Positions 11,701 to 21,739 are shown, numbered from the stretch's first letter. The stretch: DNA of 64,000 bases from Glandiceps talaboti (GCF_964340395.1 NC_135557.1:10314460-10378459), one strand, 5' to 3'. Numbers and translations are program-made. Notes: generated by a model from the sequence alone, not told the origin.

Positions 11701-14700
11701 ACCTAATCTCTGCAAATAAAGCTCTACGTGCAGAACTTCATAACTACAAGATAAGACGATATATATATATGGTATGCACATCACTTGACTAAATCTATCT
11801 ATGTGATATCAATATTCTTTCATTGTGTATAATATTAATACGCACGATTTTTCGTGATCAGTGAAGATTATATTTTCTTTTCTACTGACAGGTCACATCA
11901 CAGGAAAACAACTTTGGAGATTACATGTGTAAAGGAGAAAACAAAATAGATACTGTAGAATACACTATAATTCTAGAACAAACATGTAAGTAATCCAAAT
12001 ACTTGTTGTGTTTATACCCACGGGTGATTCAATACTGTTCGACAGGGTGTATGACATTACAGCTGAAATGGTGTGCGATTTTTGTTTTCGCTCATGGGAT
12101 ATTACAGCTAAAATGATGTAGGCTTGGGCTTTCACTCATGGAACATTACAGCTGAAATGATGTAGGCTTGGGCTTTCACTCATGGAACATGACAGCTAAA
12201 ATGATGTAGGCTTGGTGTTGCATTCATGGAACATTACAGCTAGAATGATGTAGGCTTGGTGTTCAAATCATGGGACATTACAGCTGAAATGATGTAGGCT
12301 TGGGCTTTCACTCATGGAACATTACAGCTAAAATGATGTGGGCTTGGTGTTTCACTCATGGGACATTACAGCTAAAATGATGTAGGCTTGATGTTTCACT
12401 CATGGGACATTACAGCTGAAATGATGTTGGCTTGGTGTTTTCACTCATGGGACATTACAGCTAAAATGATGTAGGCTTAGTGTTTCAATCATGGAACATT
12501 ACAGCTAAACTGATGTTGGCTTGGTGTTTCACTCATGGGACATTACAGCTAAAATGATGAAGGCCTAGTGTTTCAATCATGGGACATTACAGCTAAAATG
12601 ATGTAGGCTTAGTGTTTCAATCATGGGACATTACAGCTAAAATGATGTAGGCTTGGTGTTTCACTCATGGGACATTACAGCTAAAATGATGTTGGCTTGG
12701 TGTTTTCACTCATGGGACATTACAGCTAAAATGATGTAGGCTTAGTGTTTCAATCATGGAACATTACAGCTAAACTGATGTTGGCTTGGTGTTCACTCAT
12801 GGGACATTACAGCTAAAATGATGAAGGCCTAGTGTTTCAATCATGGGACATTACAGCTAAAATGATGTAGGCTTAGTGTTTCAATCATGGGACATTACAG
12901 CTAAAATGATGTAGGCTTGGTGTTTCACTCATGGGACATTACAGCTAAAATGATGTAGGCTTGGTGTTTCACTCATGGGACATTACAGCTAAAATGATGT
13001 AGGTGTTTCACTCATGGGACATTACATTTTTGACAGAGATATATTTCAACTCTAGACTAACAACAGAGACACAATAAACACAGCTGTATCCTTTGCCCAA
13101 TCACATTGAACACTGATAAGCATTGCTATTCTTTCACAGTGCAGTAGAAACTGGCTTCTAATAAAAACATCACTCGTGGACTTGATGAATTTAACGGCTG
13201 CAATTGTTTATTTTCTAACTGATAATCAACATATCAACTTGACTAATTCTACATCCCCCACTGTACACGGCACCTATGTAATTGTTTCTTTTGCATTAGA
13301 AGTTGTCTGAGGGGTGTGTATTAAATGTCATGTCCCATGAGTGAAACACCAAGCGAAGCCTACATCATTTTAGCTGTAAGTTGTCTGAGGGTGTGTATTA
13401 GAGTTAACCACTCTTTGTTATCCTGTTTCTATTTTAGACGTACCAGAAGCACCATCCAAGATAGATGTCCTATCAACAGGTCCCACCAGTGTTACATTTA
13501 TAATACACGAACCAGAAAACCATGGCGGATGGCCTATTGAATATTGTAAAGTATTCGTCACAGAAGGTATTGATGGCGCTGGACGAGAACGACAACAGAT
13601 ATTTGAAGGAGGTAAGAGAATGAGCAATATTTAACCTTTTAATTCAAAAGACTCCCTAGGCCAATGACTTTTAATTCAAAAGACTCCCTAGGCCAATGAC
13701 TTTTCATTCAAAAGACTCCCTAGGCCAATGACTTTTTCCACTACAGAGGAGGACCTTACATACTCTACAATTATCAATTGTAACTTGAAAGGAATAATAA
13801 AACATACAACCAATCCTTTTTTCTTTAACCACCCATTACATATATATTGTCAAACAAATATTAATTACCCAGATATGAGGTGAAGATGTGAAAATTGGGC
13901 TTATGCAAATGGGTAAACTTGTCTGCATATATGCAGATGTGGCCTGGGGAGGGACTGTCTGCATATACATGTAGACTCTCTCATAGTATTCGGGAGCATC
14001 ACTATTAGGTGTTTTGTATGTACCAATATCAACCAAATAAATTTACTAGAATATCCTTGTACTGTTGGCCATCATTGACTGCATAGAAGTAACATTCAAT
14101 GGCTTAGAAGGTCTAGAAAGTGTATACTATGAAATTAACTACACTTTTTTTTCTTGTCTTCAGTTGGAGTAGAAGTAACGTTCAGTGGCTTAGAAGGAGG
14201 ACTGGAATATACCATGAAAGTACAATGCAGTAATAAAGTGGGTTATAGTGAATTATCAGAACCACCAATATTATTTACAACTAAATCTTACAGTAAGTTT
14301 TACACACTTATCCTGTTTACTAAACATTGTATTATATGTTGTAAAAATGTTCCTATAAATACACTATGTAGCTGTTGCCATTTCCTAGATGTATCTGACT
14401 GAACACTATCTCATACAACATCATGTGGGTGGCTGGGTGGCTGTGCACGTACTGCTCAGTGGGATTGTTGTCACCTGATTGTACCCTGGGTTTATCAGTA
14501 AAATGCATCTCTGTCATTGATAGCAGTTAGTCTTTGTTCTACTTACAATTAAAGAGGTCAACATGTCTTTCTATGGTTTATTATTATAATAAAGAATGGA
14601 AATGTTATTTCATATGTGATGAAAATACTGGTATTTCCTGGAGTGGTTTTTCCCCTTCAACTCCTTAGCTTGAATACAGATGTGTATCTATAGTATTACA

Positions 14701-15720
14701 TAGTTGGTGCCCTCTTCTCCCTATGTTCCTGCAGATCTCACCTTTACAACAAGTAAGACATTTGGTTCCTCAATACATTGCAGGTAAACCCCAGTGTTCA
14801 CCATTCTTGTAGATCTGTCCTTCACAAAAAATACCCTGACATTTTGCCCCTCAATACATTGCAGGTAAACCCCAGTCACCAATGGTAATAAGTCCAGCTA
14901 AATCAGACTCACAGAACTCTTATACTTTGGAATGGATGCCTGGAGATGATGGCGGTAAAGAAATCACATCCTATACATTCACCTATGGAGAGGTAAGTCT
15001 ATATACTAAACAGTGTTTATGAAATACTGTAAACCTAAATATTTTCACCACTGGAAATTTTTTTTTTTGCTGTCTTCAACAAATTCTCAAAAGTTATTTT
15101 TTTTACTAATTACAAGATTGGTACACTGTGTCCATGTAGAAGGTGGCATTTTAGTCACTTTATTTTGTATGGCTTTGTTTTCTATGAAATGAGCAAAACT
15201 AAGTCTTTAGTGAAAATTACCAGGTTTGTAGTATACATTGAAGTTGAAGTGGATCTTCACACACTTGTAATTGGCTACCTTCCCAATAAATGTCACATGT
15301 CATTTGATAGAATTCTATCAGTGCTATAAGTCTTTAAAAACCAGTAAACAAGATCCCACCAGCCACAACTAAATTTTGTTATCAAGATACTAACTAACAG
15401 TAACACATTTATTCATATCTTTTATTGCATAGAACACTGTCAGCGACAAAAGCCTTTGGAAACTTATCAACGACATCCCACCAACCACAACTGAATATGA
15501 AATCACCAAACTCAAGCCGAACACTGGATATAGAATAGAACTCCGAGCAGTCAACGATGTCGGCACTAGTGACCAAGCCACGATAGATATACTGACAGCT
15601 GAAGGCAAGAATTCGGGTGATCCGCAATACGATAACAGAGATGCGGCGTTCATGTCGAAAGCTTGTACCTCACTCATCCTACTGTGTGTTCTCTGCGCTT
15701 TCAATATTTTTAGGACATAG
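7018..15720 (+). CDS. NCAM/Fasciclin-II-like GPI-anchored adhesion molecule (3' part)
   Basis: Nine exons join in frame: 7018-7170, 7540-7802, 9187-9337, 10779-10966, 11892-11985, 13438-13611, 14164-14292, 14865-14992, 15433-15720. They give 521 residues ending at a TAG stop. The order is three I-set Ig domains (each with the first Cys, a core Trp and a YxC second Cys), two FN3 domains, then a hydrophobic tail (LILLCVLCAFNIF) close to the end with no cytoplasmic residues, which fits a GPI-anchor signal. Each Ig or FN3 domain is split between two exons, domain boundaries fall at phase 1 introns and the internal junctions are mostly phase 0. Five Ig plus two FN3 is the family layout, so two N-terminal Ig domains and the signal peptide probably lie upstream of the window. 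Family knowledge suggests homophilic neural or epithelial cell adhesion; that role is inference. Six exons have decayed edge copies nearby. Confidence 0.88.
7540..7802 (+). CDS. Adhesion gene exon b: end of Ig A, start of Ig B
   Basis: Acceptor CCTTATAG, donor CAG|GTAAAA. Phase 1 in, phase 0 out. DDQGTYTC closes Ig A; EGTDVFFGC and ELKWKW open Ig B. A decayed copy of its acceptor and first codons lies about 92 bp upstream (7381-7472). Confidence 0.9.
7915..8545. repeat. 34-bp minisatellite, ~18 copies
   Basis: The unit GTGACATAAGGGGTGCATTG plus TAAGTAAACTATGA is repeated head to tail with very few changes (CTATCA variant, one TTATGA). It occupies the intron between exons b and c of the adhesion gene. 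High identity indicates recent homogenisation. Confidence 0.95.
8637..8740. repeat. (TA)n and (TATG)n microsatellite
   Basis: A TA run followed by ATGT tetranucleotide units. Open frames on both strands are by-products. Confidence 0.9.
8885..9060 (+). pseudogene. Decayed copy of exon c acceptor region
   Basis: The block resembles 9070-9230: both carry GCAATACCAACTTACCTCAA, an AACTGATCTG element and a CAGYCATCYAATCC exon edge. In this copy the edge reads into TAA four codons later, so it cannot serve as an exon. Confidence 0.8.
9187..9337 (+). CDS. Adhesion gene exon c: second half of Ig domain B
   Basis: Acceptor TTTTAACAG, donor C|GTAAGT. Phase 0 in, phase 1 out. Encodes VLLLYITGVTSDEVGIYTCE, containing the closing YTC motif, then an EATNYAGRDS G-strand region. 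Confidence 0.9.
9345..10010. repeat. ~67-bp minisatellite, ~9 copies
   Basis: Units contain CCAGTCAGACTTATTTCT, TTTAGTACACTTGTATTG and TACTGCTATCAACTT. The array starts within a few bases of the donor of exon c, so the first unit includes intron sequence next to the splice site. Confidence 0.92.
10219..10778 (+). pseudogene. Four partial copies of the exon d acceptor and first codons
   Basis: Copies start near 10232, 10353, 10493 and 10636, spacing about 120-145 bp, each with GATGCMCCATACRT and ACTCCATCYACAGTCCG. Copy 1 retains an acceptor (TTTGCAG); copies 2 to 4 have CGG or CTG instead of CAG, which removes the AG. They lack the rest of the exon. Confidence 0.85.
10779..10966 (+). CDS. Adhesion gene exon d: first half of Ig domain C
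   Basis: Acceptor AATTTCAG, donor ACA|GTAAGT. Phase 1 in, phase 0 out. Encodes STVRSWIGNTVDLHC (first Ig Cys) and TIEWEHYGK (core Trp). It is the only copy of the repeated edge that continues through the full domain half. Confidence 0.9.
11068..11425 (+). pseudogene. Two decayed copies of the exon d donor region
   Basis: 11070-11130 (CTACAGAAGCACAATAGCAG) and 11345-11410 (ACTAATGCAACAGAATCACA followed by GTAGCAGTAAGTATG) resemble the end of exon d and its donor. They lie downstream of the true donor at 10967 and have lost the reading frame. Confidence 0.7.
11892..11985 (+). CDS. Adhesion gene exon e: second half of Ig domain C
   Basis: Acceptor TACTGACAG, donor T|GTAAGT. Phase 0 in, phase 1 out. 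Encodes VTSQENNFGDYMCKGEN with the closing YMC cysteine. Confidence 0.88.
12045..13027. repeat. 44-bp minisatellite, ~22 copies
   Basis: Unit: ACATTACAGCTAAAATGATG, TAGGCTTGGTGTTTCACTCA, TGGG. Variants recur in order about 264 bp (six units) apart, for example the GTTGGCTTGG and GAAGGCCTAG units, showing higher-order duplication of a six-unit block. Confidence 0.95.
13326..13378. repeat. Single inverted copy of the 44-bp repeat unit
   Basis: Reverse complement of one unit of the array at 12045-13027, with a short insertion (CGAAG) in the middle, 300 bp beyond the array and 60 bp before exon f. Confidence 0.85.
13438..13611 (+). CDS. Adhesion gene exon f: first half of FN3 domain 1
   Basis: Acceptor TATTTTAG, donor G|GTAAGA. 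Phase 1 in and out. Encodes VPEAPSKIDVLSTGPTSVTF and the FN3 core tryptophan in GGWPIEYCKVFV. Confidence 0.88.
14082..14135 (+). pseudogene. Decayed copy of exon g start
   Basis: ATAGAAGTAACATTCAATGG and GCTTAGAAGG match the first codons of exon g 80 bp downstream, but no AG precedes them and the similarity ends after about 50 bp. Confidence 0.8.
14164..14292 (+). CDS. Adhesion gene exon g: second half of FN3 domain 1
   Basis: Acceptor TTGTCTTCAG, donor A|GTAAGT. Phase 1 in and out. Encodes GLEGGLEYTMKVQCSNKVG, the FN3 L-x-x-G-x-x-Y-x-x-x-V signature with N-K-V-G. Confidence 0.88.
14730..14795 (+). pseudogene. Decoy copy of exon h acceptor with intact AG
   Basis: CTCAATACATTGCAGGTAAA followed by CCCCAGT is identical to the true acceptor of exon h at 14850-14876. 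Read in the gene frame, this copy reaches TAG after nine codons. Confidence 0.85.
14865..14992 (+). CDS. Adhesion gene exon h: first half of FN3 domain 2
   Basis: Acceptor ACATTGCAG, donor GAG|GTAAGT. Phase 1 in, phase 0 out. Encodes YTLEWMPGDDGGKEITSYTF, a typical FN3 B and C strand region with the core Trp. Confidence 0.88.
15312..15392 (+). pseudogene. Decayed copy of exon i interior
   Basis: AAGTCTTTAAAAACCAGTAA and ATCCCACCAGCCACAACTAA match AAGCCTTTGGAAACTTATCA and ATCCCACCAACCACAACTGA of exon i about 110 bp downstream. The copy has in-frame stops. Confidence 0.85.
15433..15720 (+). CDS. Adhesion gene exon i: end of FN3 domain 2 and GPI signal
   Basis: Acceptor TTGCATAG; phase 0 in; 95 codons then TAG. 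KLKPNTGYRIELRAVNDVG is the FN3 F-strand signature. After a short polar linker (NSGDPQYDNRDAA) comes a C-terminal hydrophobic segment with nothing after FRT, the pattern of a GPI-attachment signal; the omega site is not fixed. Confidence 0.9.
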   Translation, partial: NTVSDKSLWKLINDIPPTTTEYEITKLKPNTGYRIELRAVNDVGTSDQATIDILTAEGKNSGDPQYDNRDAAFMSKACTSLILLCVLCAFNIFRT

Positions 15721-15754
15721 TGAACTCAGCTCAGTTTACAACAACAGAGGAGAA

Positions 15755-16160
15755 AGTACCGGGTCAATATTTTTTGAAAACAAACACATCGTAGTACAAG
15801 CCGTAAGAACACACACAGAGAAATTGACACAATAAACTCTTTGACAATCTTTGTCTCGAACAACACATCATGGCACCGGCTGTAACAACACTGAGAAATC
15901 AACACAACACATTCTTCGACAATCTCAAACTGAAAAACAATTCGTAGAACCAACCGTAACACAACTACGAAATTGACACAACATATTCTTCAGCGATGTC
16001 AAACTGAAAAACACATCATGATACCAACGGTAACAACACTGAGAAATCGACAGAACACATTCTTCAACAACAATCTCAAACCCAAAAACCATATTCTTGT
16101 ACCAGCTGTAATAACAACACAAGAAAGTAAAACAACACACACTTTGCCTATCTCGTACCG
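15755..16160. repeat. ~75-bp degenerate tandem repeat in the 3' UTR, 5 copies
   Basis: Units carry AACACATCATGRTACC, GTAACAACACTGAGAAAT and CACATTCTTCRACAATCTCA. The array begins some 35 bp after the stop codon of the adhesion gene, so it probably lies in its 3' UTR. AATAAA occurs at 15831 and 16455. Confidence 0.8.
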
Positions 16161-16980
16161 CGAAAAACAAAACGAAAAAAAAAAAAAAAAACTGCCGTGA
16201 TCTGAAATATCTGTCACTGTCTAATTGACAACATTGTAACAACTTTGTCTGTTTTTGTTAATTCGTGTATAAAGTTTACCTCTGTTTTGAAATGCTCTTT
16301 TCCATTTATCCATGGGTCGGTCGGTCCTACAACATCAACCCACAAGGAAGCTGTCTCAATAGAGAACTTGCAATCCAGACTGAGCATGCTCAGACGCAAT
16401 GGACTATGGGATTATCTGTGGTTATTGTAATACCTAATCTGGAGCAACCGATAAAATAAACCTCCCACAATAGTCAGGGTGACTATGAATTGATCATTTG
16501 TGGTTACAAACAATGTAACATTACTGTTTACAATACTATTTGATTAGTATTTATTATCACATTTCCCATAGTGCAACATTCAACATGGCGGGTTTGCAAG
16601 TTCCCTATTGCCTCCAATAGTTAGGTTATTTCTCATTGTTGAAATGTCAATTTTATCACGCCTACTTTACTTGTAATAATAGTTATCCCAGATTTACCCT
16701 AGTACCGTTTTATCATTCACCATTAGTGTAGTCCCTCAGTTGTATACTATAGTTAAGGTGTGTGCAGTACTAAACCTATAAACTAGATATATATGTATAA
16801 GTTCAAATCGTTTGTCAGCCTTCCAAAAGTGGTGTTTTCACTTTATTTTTTGATTAAATATATAATTCTTATTAGCCTGTATAATTCAATCCAAATTGTG
16901 TAAAAGTTATGACAATTTTTACTGAAATCAGATTGGAGTTCATTCCACTGAATAGTTACTACACAGATGGCTAAATCCAC
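16161..16980. other. 3' flank of adhesion gene, no gene seen
   Basis: AT-rich; contains a poly(A) tract at 16176-16190 and an AATAAA at 16455-16460 that may end the upstream transcript. The short open frames near 16245-16459 are unsupported. Confidence 0.45.
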
Positions 16981-16984
16981 CAGT

Positions 16985-17330
16985 TGAATCCACAAATTGC
17001 TAAATAAACCAGAGTTTAATCCACAAATTGCTAAATAAACCAGAGTTTAATCCACAACTTGCTAAATAAACCACAGTTTAATCCACAACTTGCTAAATAA
17101 ACCAGAGCTGAATCCACAAATTGCTAAATAAACCAGAGCTGAATCCACAAATTGCTAAATCCACCAGAGCGGAATCCATCAAACAGTACAATCCACAACT
17201 TGCTAAATCCACCCGAGCCGAATCCACAATTTGCTAAATCCATCAAAAAGTTGAATCCACAAATTGCTAAATCAAGCAGAGCTGAATCCATAATTTTTCT
17301 AATTCTACCAAAAAGTTGAATCCACAAATT
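16985..17330. repeat. ~31-bp minisatellite, ~11 copies
   Basis: Units of the type AATCCACAAATTGCTAAATA plus AACCAGAGCTG, becoming more diverged toward 17330. Confidence 0.92.
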
Positions 17331-17339
17331 TGCTACATT

Positions 17340-19580
17340 ATAATTCTGTTAGAACAATCAAACCTACAGCAATGAAATACACCCAAATAGTATGATGACT
17401 CTGTGTAGCACTAACACAGTGGTACACTACTGAAGTATATAACCAAGTAATAACAAACAATTCATTACACTACATCACAATTTTCATATTTCATTATAAC
17501 GGTGTATCTTAACAGAGGCTTTTTTTTTAAAGTTTATTTCATTATTGATAGTTAGCTCCAAGATGAAGAACGTAGTGAAGAAAATTAAAAGTGTCATACT
17601 CAATTAAGTGTTGCTATAGTTACGTGAAGGTATAGATAGGATACAAAAAAAAGTTATGTATATGTTAAGTATACTATATACATATACTTATTATGTTTTA
17701 CATAAAGAATTAAGTTTGTTAGAATAGTTTCAAGACCCCCCCCCCCCCCTATCATGTCTGCTCATTTCCATTTTTTGAAGTTAGTCTATTAAGTTTGGAA
17801 GAATAGTTTCAAGACTTCCCCATCAATAGTGTCATGTCTGTTTATTTCCATTTTTTTGAAGTTAGTTTTTGATACATGGTTGTCTGTGTATTTCAATGCA
17901 ACTGCCGCATGTACAATTTTGCTTGACTTAAATGCAAATACATACACATTATAGTATCCTAGTAAGTTAAATAGTACTTTGAGAGGACATCCCAGCAGTA
18001 AGTGATAATGTGTCCTAATCAGAATAGCTGTCTTCGATAGCACAAATTGAAAAAAAAATGTTGGAAGAATCGCAACACCTCTCCTCAGGGTATTTCAACG
18101 GGTGATGAATATTCATGAGCTAAAAATCTGTCACTTTGCGCTACAAGTATCTATGCAACAGATGTTTATTCGTAGACAGGACACGACTGTTACATATTGT
18201 CGTTCAGAGTGTTATTTTACTTTTATTGAGAAATGTGTATGTACTTGTAATGTTTACAATGTTCTGTAATGTTAGCACCAGATTACTACTATTGCAAGAC
18301 TGAAAAATTTATCGTTGTCGACGCTCATCCACTTCGGACTACGATTACAATACAATTATGTACAATTTTCTACGATCAGACAACCGAAAATAATATTACT
18401 TAAAATTCTGCAAATATATATACATACCAAAAGAACAGTAAAATAAGTTGAAAGTGTAATTCACTGGGGTGCCGATATTTGGGTGCGGACCCAAAAATCA
18501 TTTTTATTGGATTTATTGCACTGTATTATGTTTTTACAACTACACAAATATGTTTACCCACAAGGTGATTCAGTACATCACATGGTGAACAATATCATAA
18601 GTAAGGCATTATACCTAACAAAACTGTTTCAAAAATACATGTACGTTCCATTTGCAGATAGCATGTAGCATTAACCATATAAGCTAAATGGTTAAGTACA
18701 GGAGGGTGCAACTACAATGAATTTTTTCAGTCTTAGCGATTCCATAATTCTAATTTTGTACCTTTAGTTTTATATTATTGGTGGGTACGTGTGATATTTA
18801 AAAAAACTATACAAAAATTATCAAATCTCTGTATGAAAAACAGCGTTTTTTGCTAAGGGCAGTAAGTACAAAACATACCATGATTCCCAAGTTATTGTAT
18901 TAAAATCCTCTTTCTCCAAATTTGTACTTACTTTTGTACTAAGAAATACACCTTGTGGGGAAAGAGGATTAAGGTTCCAAACAATATTACGATAGCTTCT
19001 ATGGGTAGGTAACATTGCCACTTTTACCCCATTCCTGCTTTCTGTTACAGGGGTTCCCCAACCTTAGCAAAAACACTGTAAAAAAACACTCAAAGCAAAT
19101 GATTCAATTGAAATAAACGAAATATTTAGACAGGTGTTTTGCATGATATAACAGGAGAGGATGTAGCCCAATTTCAGTAAATGTTCAGAATAATTTCAAA
19201 TCGGATAATTACATAGTTTACTTTCGGCGTTAGTTTATGTTTGACTTTATTAGTGTTAAAGTGAAGAAAAGAGAAAAAATGTAGTCAATTCAAAATTGAC
19301 AATTATAACTATTTTAATGGTGTAATTTGAGTGCAAGTATTTCTCATATATGTAAATGTAAGTGACTGTCAAATGGTATTTTTCTGTCAGGAAATGATTT
19401 CATAATTATAATATTAAAGTTTTAGTGGTCGTCCAATATGCATGTCTGGATGATTTTTTGTCTATTTTTCTTGCTGATAAAGACAAATGTGTCGCTTTGC
19501 GATCATTATGTAAGCTCTTACCCCTACAAACTTCACACTAATTATAATGATATTTATTCGTCTACATAAATTGGGACCAT
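17340..19580. other. Non-coding, nothing recognised
   Basis: AT-rich intergenic DNA. A segment near 19020-19075 (GTTACAGGGGTTCCCC, then CTTAGCAAAAACACTGT) resembles, in inverse orientation, sequence near 63645-63700, so an old interspersed repeat is present. Confidence 0.4.
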
Positions 19581-19581
19581 C

Positions 19582-19726
19582 ATGTTGAATTTAGCCTACC
19601 TGTAGACTTGAAGGGCTGACACTACTACACTATTTCAGCTAAAAAAAATCAAACTGTCAGTTAGGATAGTGGCAATTGTGTAGTAGTGTTAGGCCTGCAT
19701 TTCTACAGGTTGGCTATGTTGAATTT
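19582..19726. mobile_element. Palindromic MITE with 11-bp direct flanks
   Basis: Element 19593-19715 begins AGCCTACCTGTAGACTT and ends TTTCTACAGGTTGGCT. It is flanked on both sides by ATGTTGAATTT (19582-19592, 19716-19726), a probable target duplication. The interior contains GTCAGTTAGGATAGTGG, shared with the element at 20030 and the array at 22730. Confidence 0.8.
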
Positions 19727-20029
19727 GGCTTTATGGATGACATTAGTTCCCTTTGAGAAAAAGTCTTGTAAATCAATGCATGAAAATTGTTTTATTTGAG
19801 CATCCCAAGTAAGTGGCTAGTGCAGTGTAGCATGGGACCCCAAGGCATGCATGTGTGAATCAGACGACTGCCGTCACATTTTGCCTGTTACAATTACTGT
19901 TGTGGGACAACCTTGCAAAAAAGCAAGCACTAACAAACAAACAAACAATCTGACAAGTCTTCTATTGGCACAGGCAAAAAGTAGGCACAATTATTATAGT
20001 TGTATTAATTATCAAAACTTTATCAGAAC

Positions 20030-20195
20030 TTTGTCTAGCCTAACTGTAGACTTAAAAACTATCACTACACTATTCCACTATCCTTACAGACATTTTGAAT
20101 TGGAACGGAGCGCAAATTCAAAAATTCAAAATGTTAGTTAGGATAGCAGACTAGTGTATAGTGATAGCCGTTGTCAAGTTTACAGATAGACTAGA
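20030..20195. mobile_element. Palindromic MITE related to 19593-19715
   Basis: Left arm: TCTAGCCTAACTGTAGACTT, ACTATCACTACACTATTCC. Right arm: TAGTGATAGCCGTTGTCAAG, TTTACAGATAGACTAGA. The centre has a near palindrome around GACATTTTGAATTGGAACG and CAAAAATTCAAAATGTTAG. Confidence 0.75.
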
Positions 20196-20322
20196 CTTTG
20201 TCAGATGTATGACCAATATATTTAGATCTAATGAATTACAAAAAAAGTTAAAAACTCACAAGCAGTTCAACTTGAAAGCTTTCGATCAAAATACGTAACA
20301 TCTGTAATTTCTGATCCTACTA

Positions 20323-20434
20323 CCATATTATTAGACTGTAAGATACGTCGTGACGTTTCGCCCTCACCGGCCTCGGGGTTGGCCGATGTTTGAGGGCGCA
20401 CCGTCACGGCGTACCTTACAGACTACCATATTAT
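20323..20434. mobile_element. MITE copy 3 (TIR TAGACTGTAAG), perfect 9-bp target duplication
   Basis: Element 20332-20425, 94 bp, TAGACTGTAAGATACG at one end and GTACCTTACAGACTA at the other. Flanking CCATATTAT at 20323-20331 and 20426-20434. Same family as the copies at 6221 and 6745. Confidence 0.88.
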
Positions 20435-21000
20435 CTGTCAGATACGATGGGTCATGTCACCCTATCAGCCAGCACTCATTTAATTGATTTGAGGAGCCTG
20501 GAGCATGTCTGATTTGCACAATCACAATTATGGTTTCACGGTTTGATAAATACCAATCATAATCATTATTGCTAATCACAGTAATCATGCCCCGAACCAT
20601 GATTACAAGATGGCGGACAACGTAATAGTATATAGTATATCATTATGGGGATCATGCTGATGGCAAGTTATAAATGACAGAGAACAGGATGTAAATAAAT
20701 TATGTGGTCAGATTAGTAATTTGTTATCAGTGTAATCATTTTAACGATGTAACAAAATCATTTAATTTATTGGAAATGTATGAAACTTTTTGAAATGTCT
20801 ACATGCAAGTAATCATGATTGTGATTGAGTGTTTTGTTTACAACCTCATTTCCAAAGATGACATCAGATTAATCACAATCATGATTGTGCAAATTGAATG
20901 CGCCCCTTGTAGGGCTATAAACAACATACTGCCACCTAGAGGTCAGCTGTAACTATAGAACTTGTCTTTCTGACAAGGATTGTTTACCAGGGTGTGAAGG
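20435..21000. other. Non-coding, nothing recognised
   Basis: Contains several short near-copies of AATCATGATTGTGAT-type sequence in both orientations (20525-20590, 20810-20890), perhaps another old palindromic repeat. Confidence 0.35.
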
Positions 21001-21029
21001 GCAACATCATGCACCACAGGCCTCTTTAT

Positions 21030-21668
21030 GGCACCGTCCACTGTGCAATATTTTACCCACAACTCTCTCTGATTGGTATGCTTGGAAGTTCCTTATTTTA
21101 TAACTTCTTCAATAACCCATATTTGCCAACATTTTAAGCATAGTAATTACGTTTAATTAATATGTAACAAAAGTACGTTTGGGGAATCAAAAATAAAGTT
21201 CTAAATTTTGCATAAAATGTGCTAACAAGTAAATGAAACATGTACTGTAAATAACACACTTTTCAATGTCAAAGTATCAATAACTTGGGTAGACAGTGTG
21301 TATGATGTGTTTTAGTATGTAAATTTCTTTTGTCATACCTATTCAAATAAATCTATATCTTTGGCAAAGTCATAACAGGTGCATATATTTTCCTTAGTTT
21401 TGTGGAAAATATTTTGCATGTCTTTCAAGAAAATCTGGTGACAAATTTCTAAAATTGCTACTCCTTCTACAATAAATCATTGATACCAAAACCAATGAAA
21501 ATATATATTCAGAAACTCATCAGTGTCAATTCTACGTTTTGAAAATGGCAAAAATATTCATACAAAATCGTGTACACAGGTGAGATTTGTCTGACTTCAA
21601 TGAGTTGATGTCCAACAGTACAAATCAGGGAGAGTTGTGGGTAAAATCTTGTACAGTGCCGTCTAAAA
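21030..21668. mobile_element. Foldback-type repeat with ~55-bp inverted ends
   Basis: GGCACCGTCCACTGTGCAAT then ATTTTACCCACAACTCTC at 21033-21075 is matched in reverse complement at 21618-21665. The internal 530 bp has no gene. The outer right flank continues into the CTGGCTTGCAAGAATGG repeat seen also near 6866 and 47690. Confidence 0.65.
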
Positions 21669-21739
21669 CGTACCCACCAAGAGGTATCCATATTTCGTTT
21701 CAACAGAAATGCATGCTCTGGCTTGCAAGAATGGGTGAA

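Noticed and set aside
7915-13027. CRISPR-like array
   Set aside because: Repeats are contiguous with no unique spacers and lie in introns of an animal gene; these are minisatellites.
15925-16242. Hydrophobic minus-strand frame of 105 codons
   Set aside because: It lies antisense to the 3' UTR repeat of the adhesion gene and its hydrophobicity comes from the complement of A-rich DNA.
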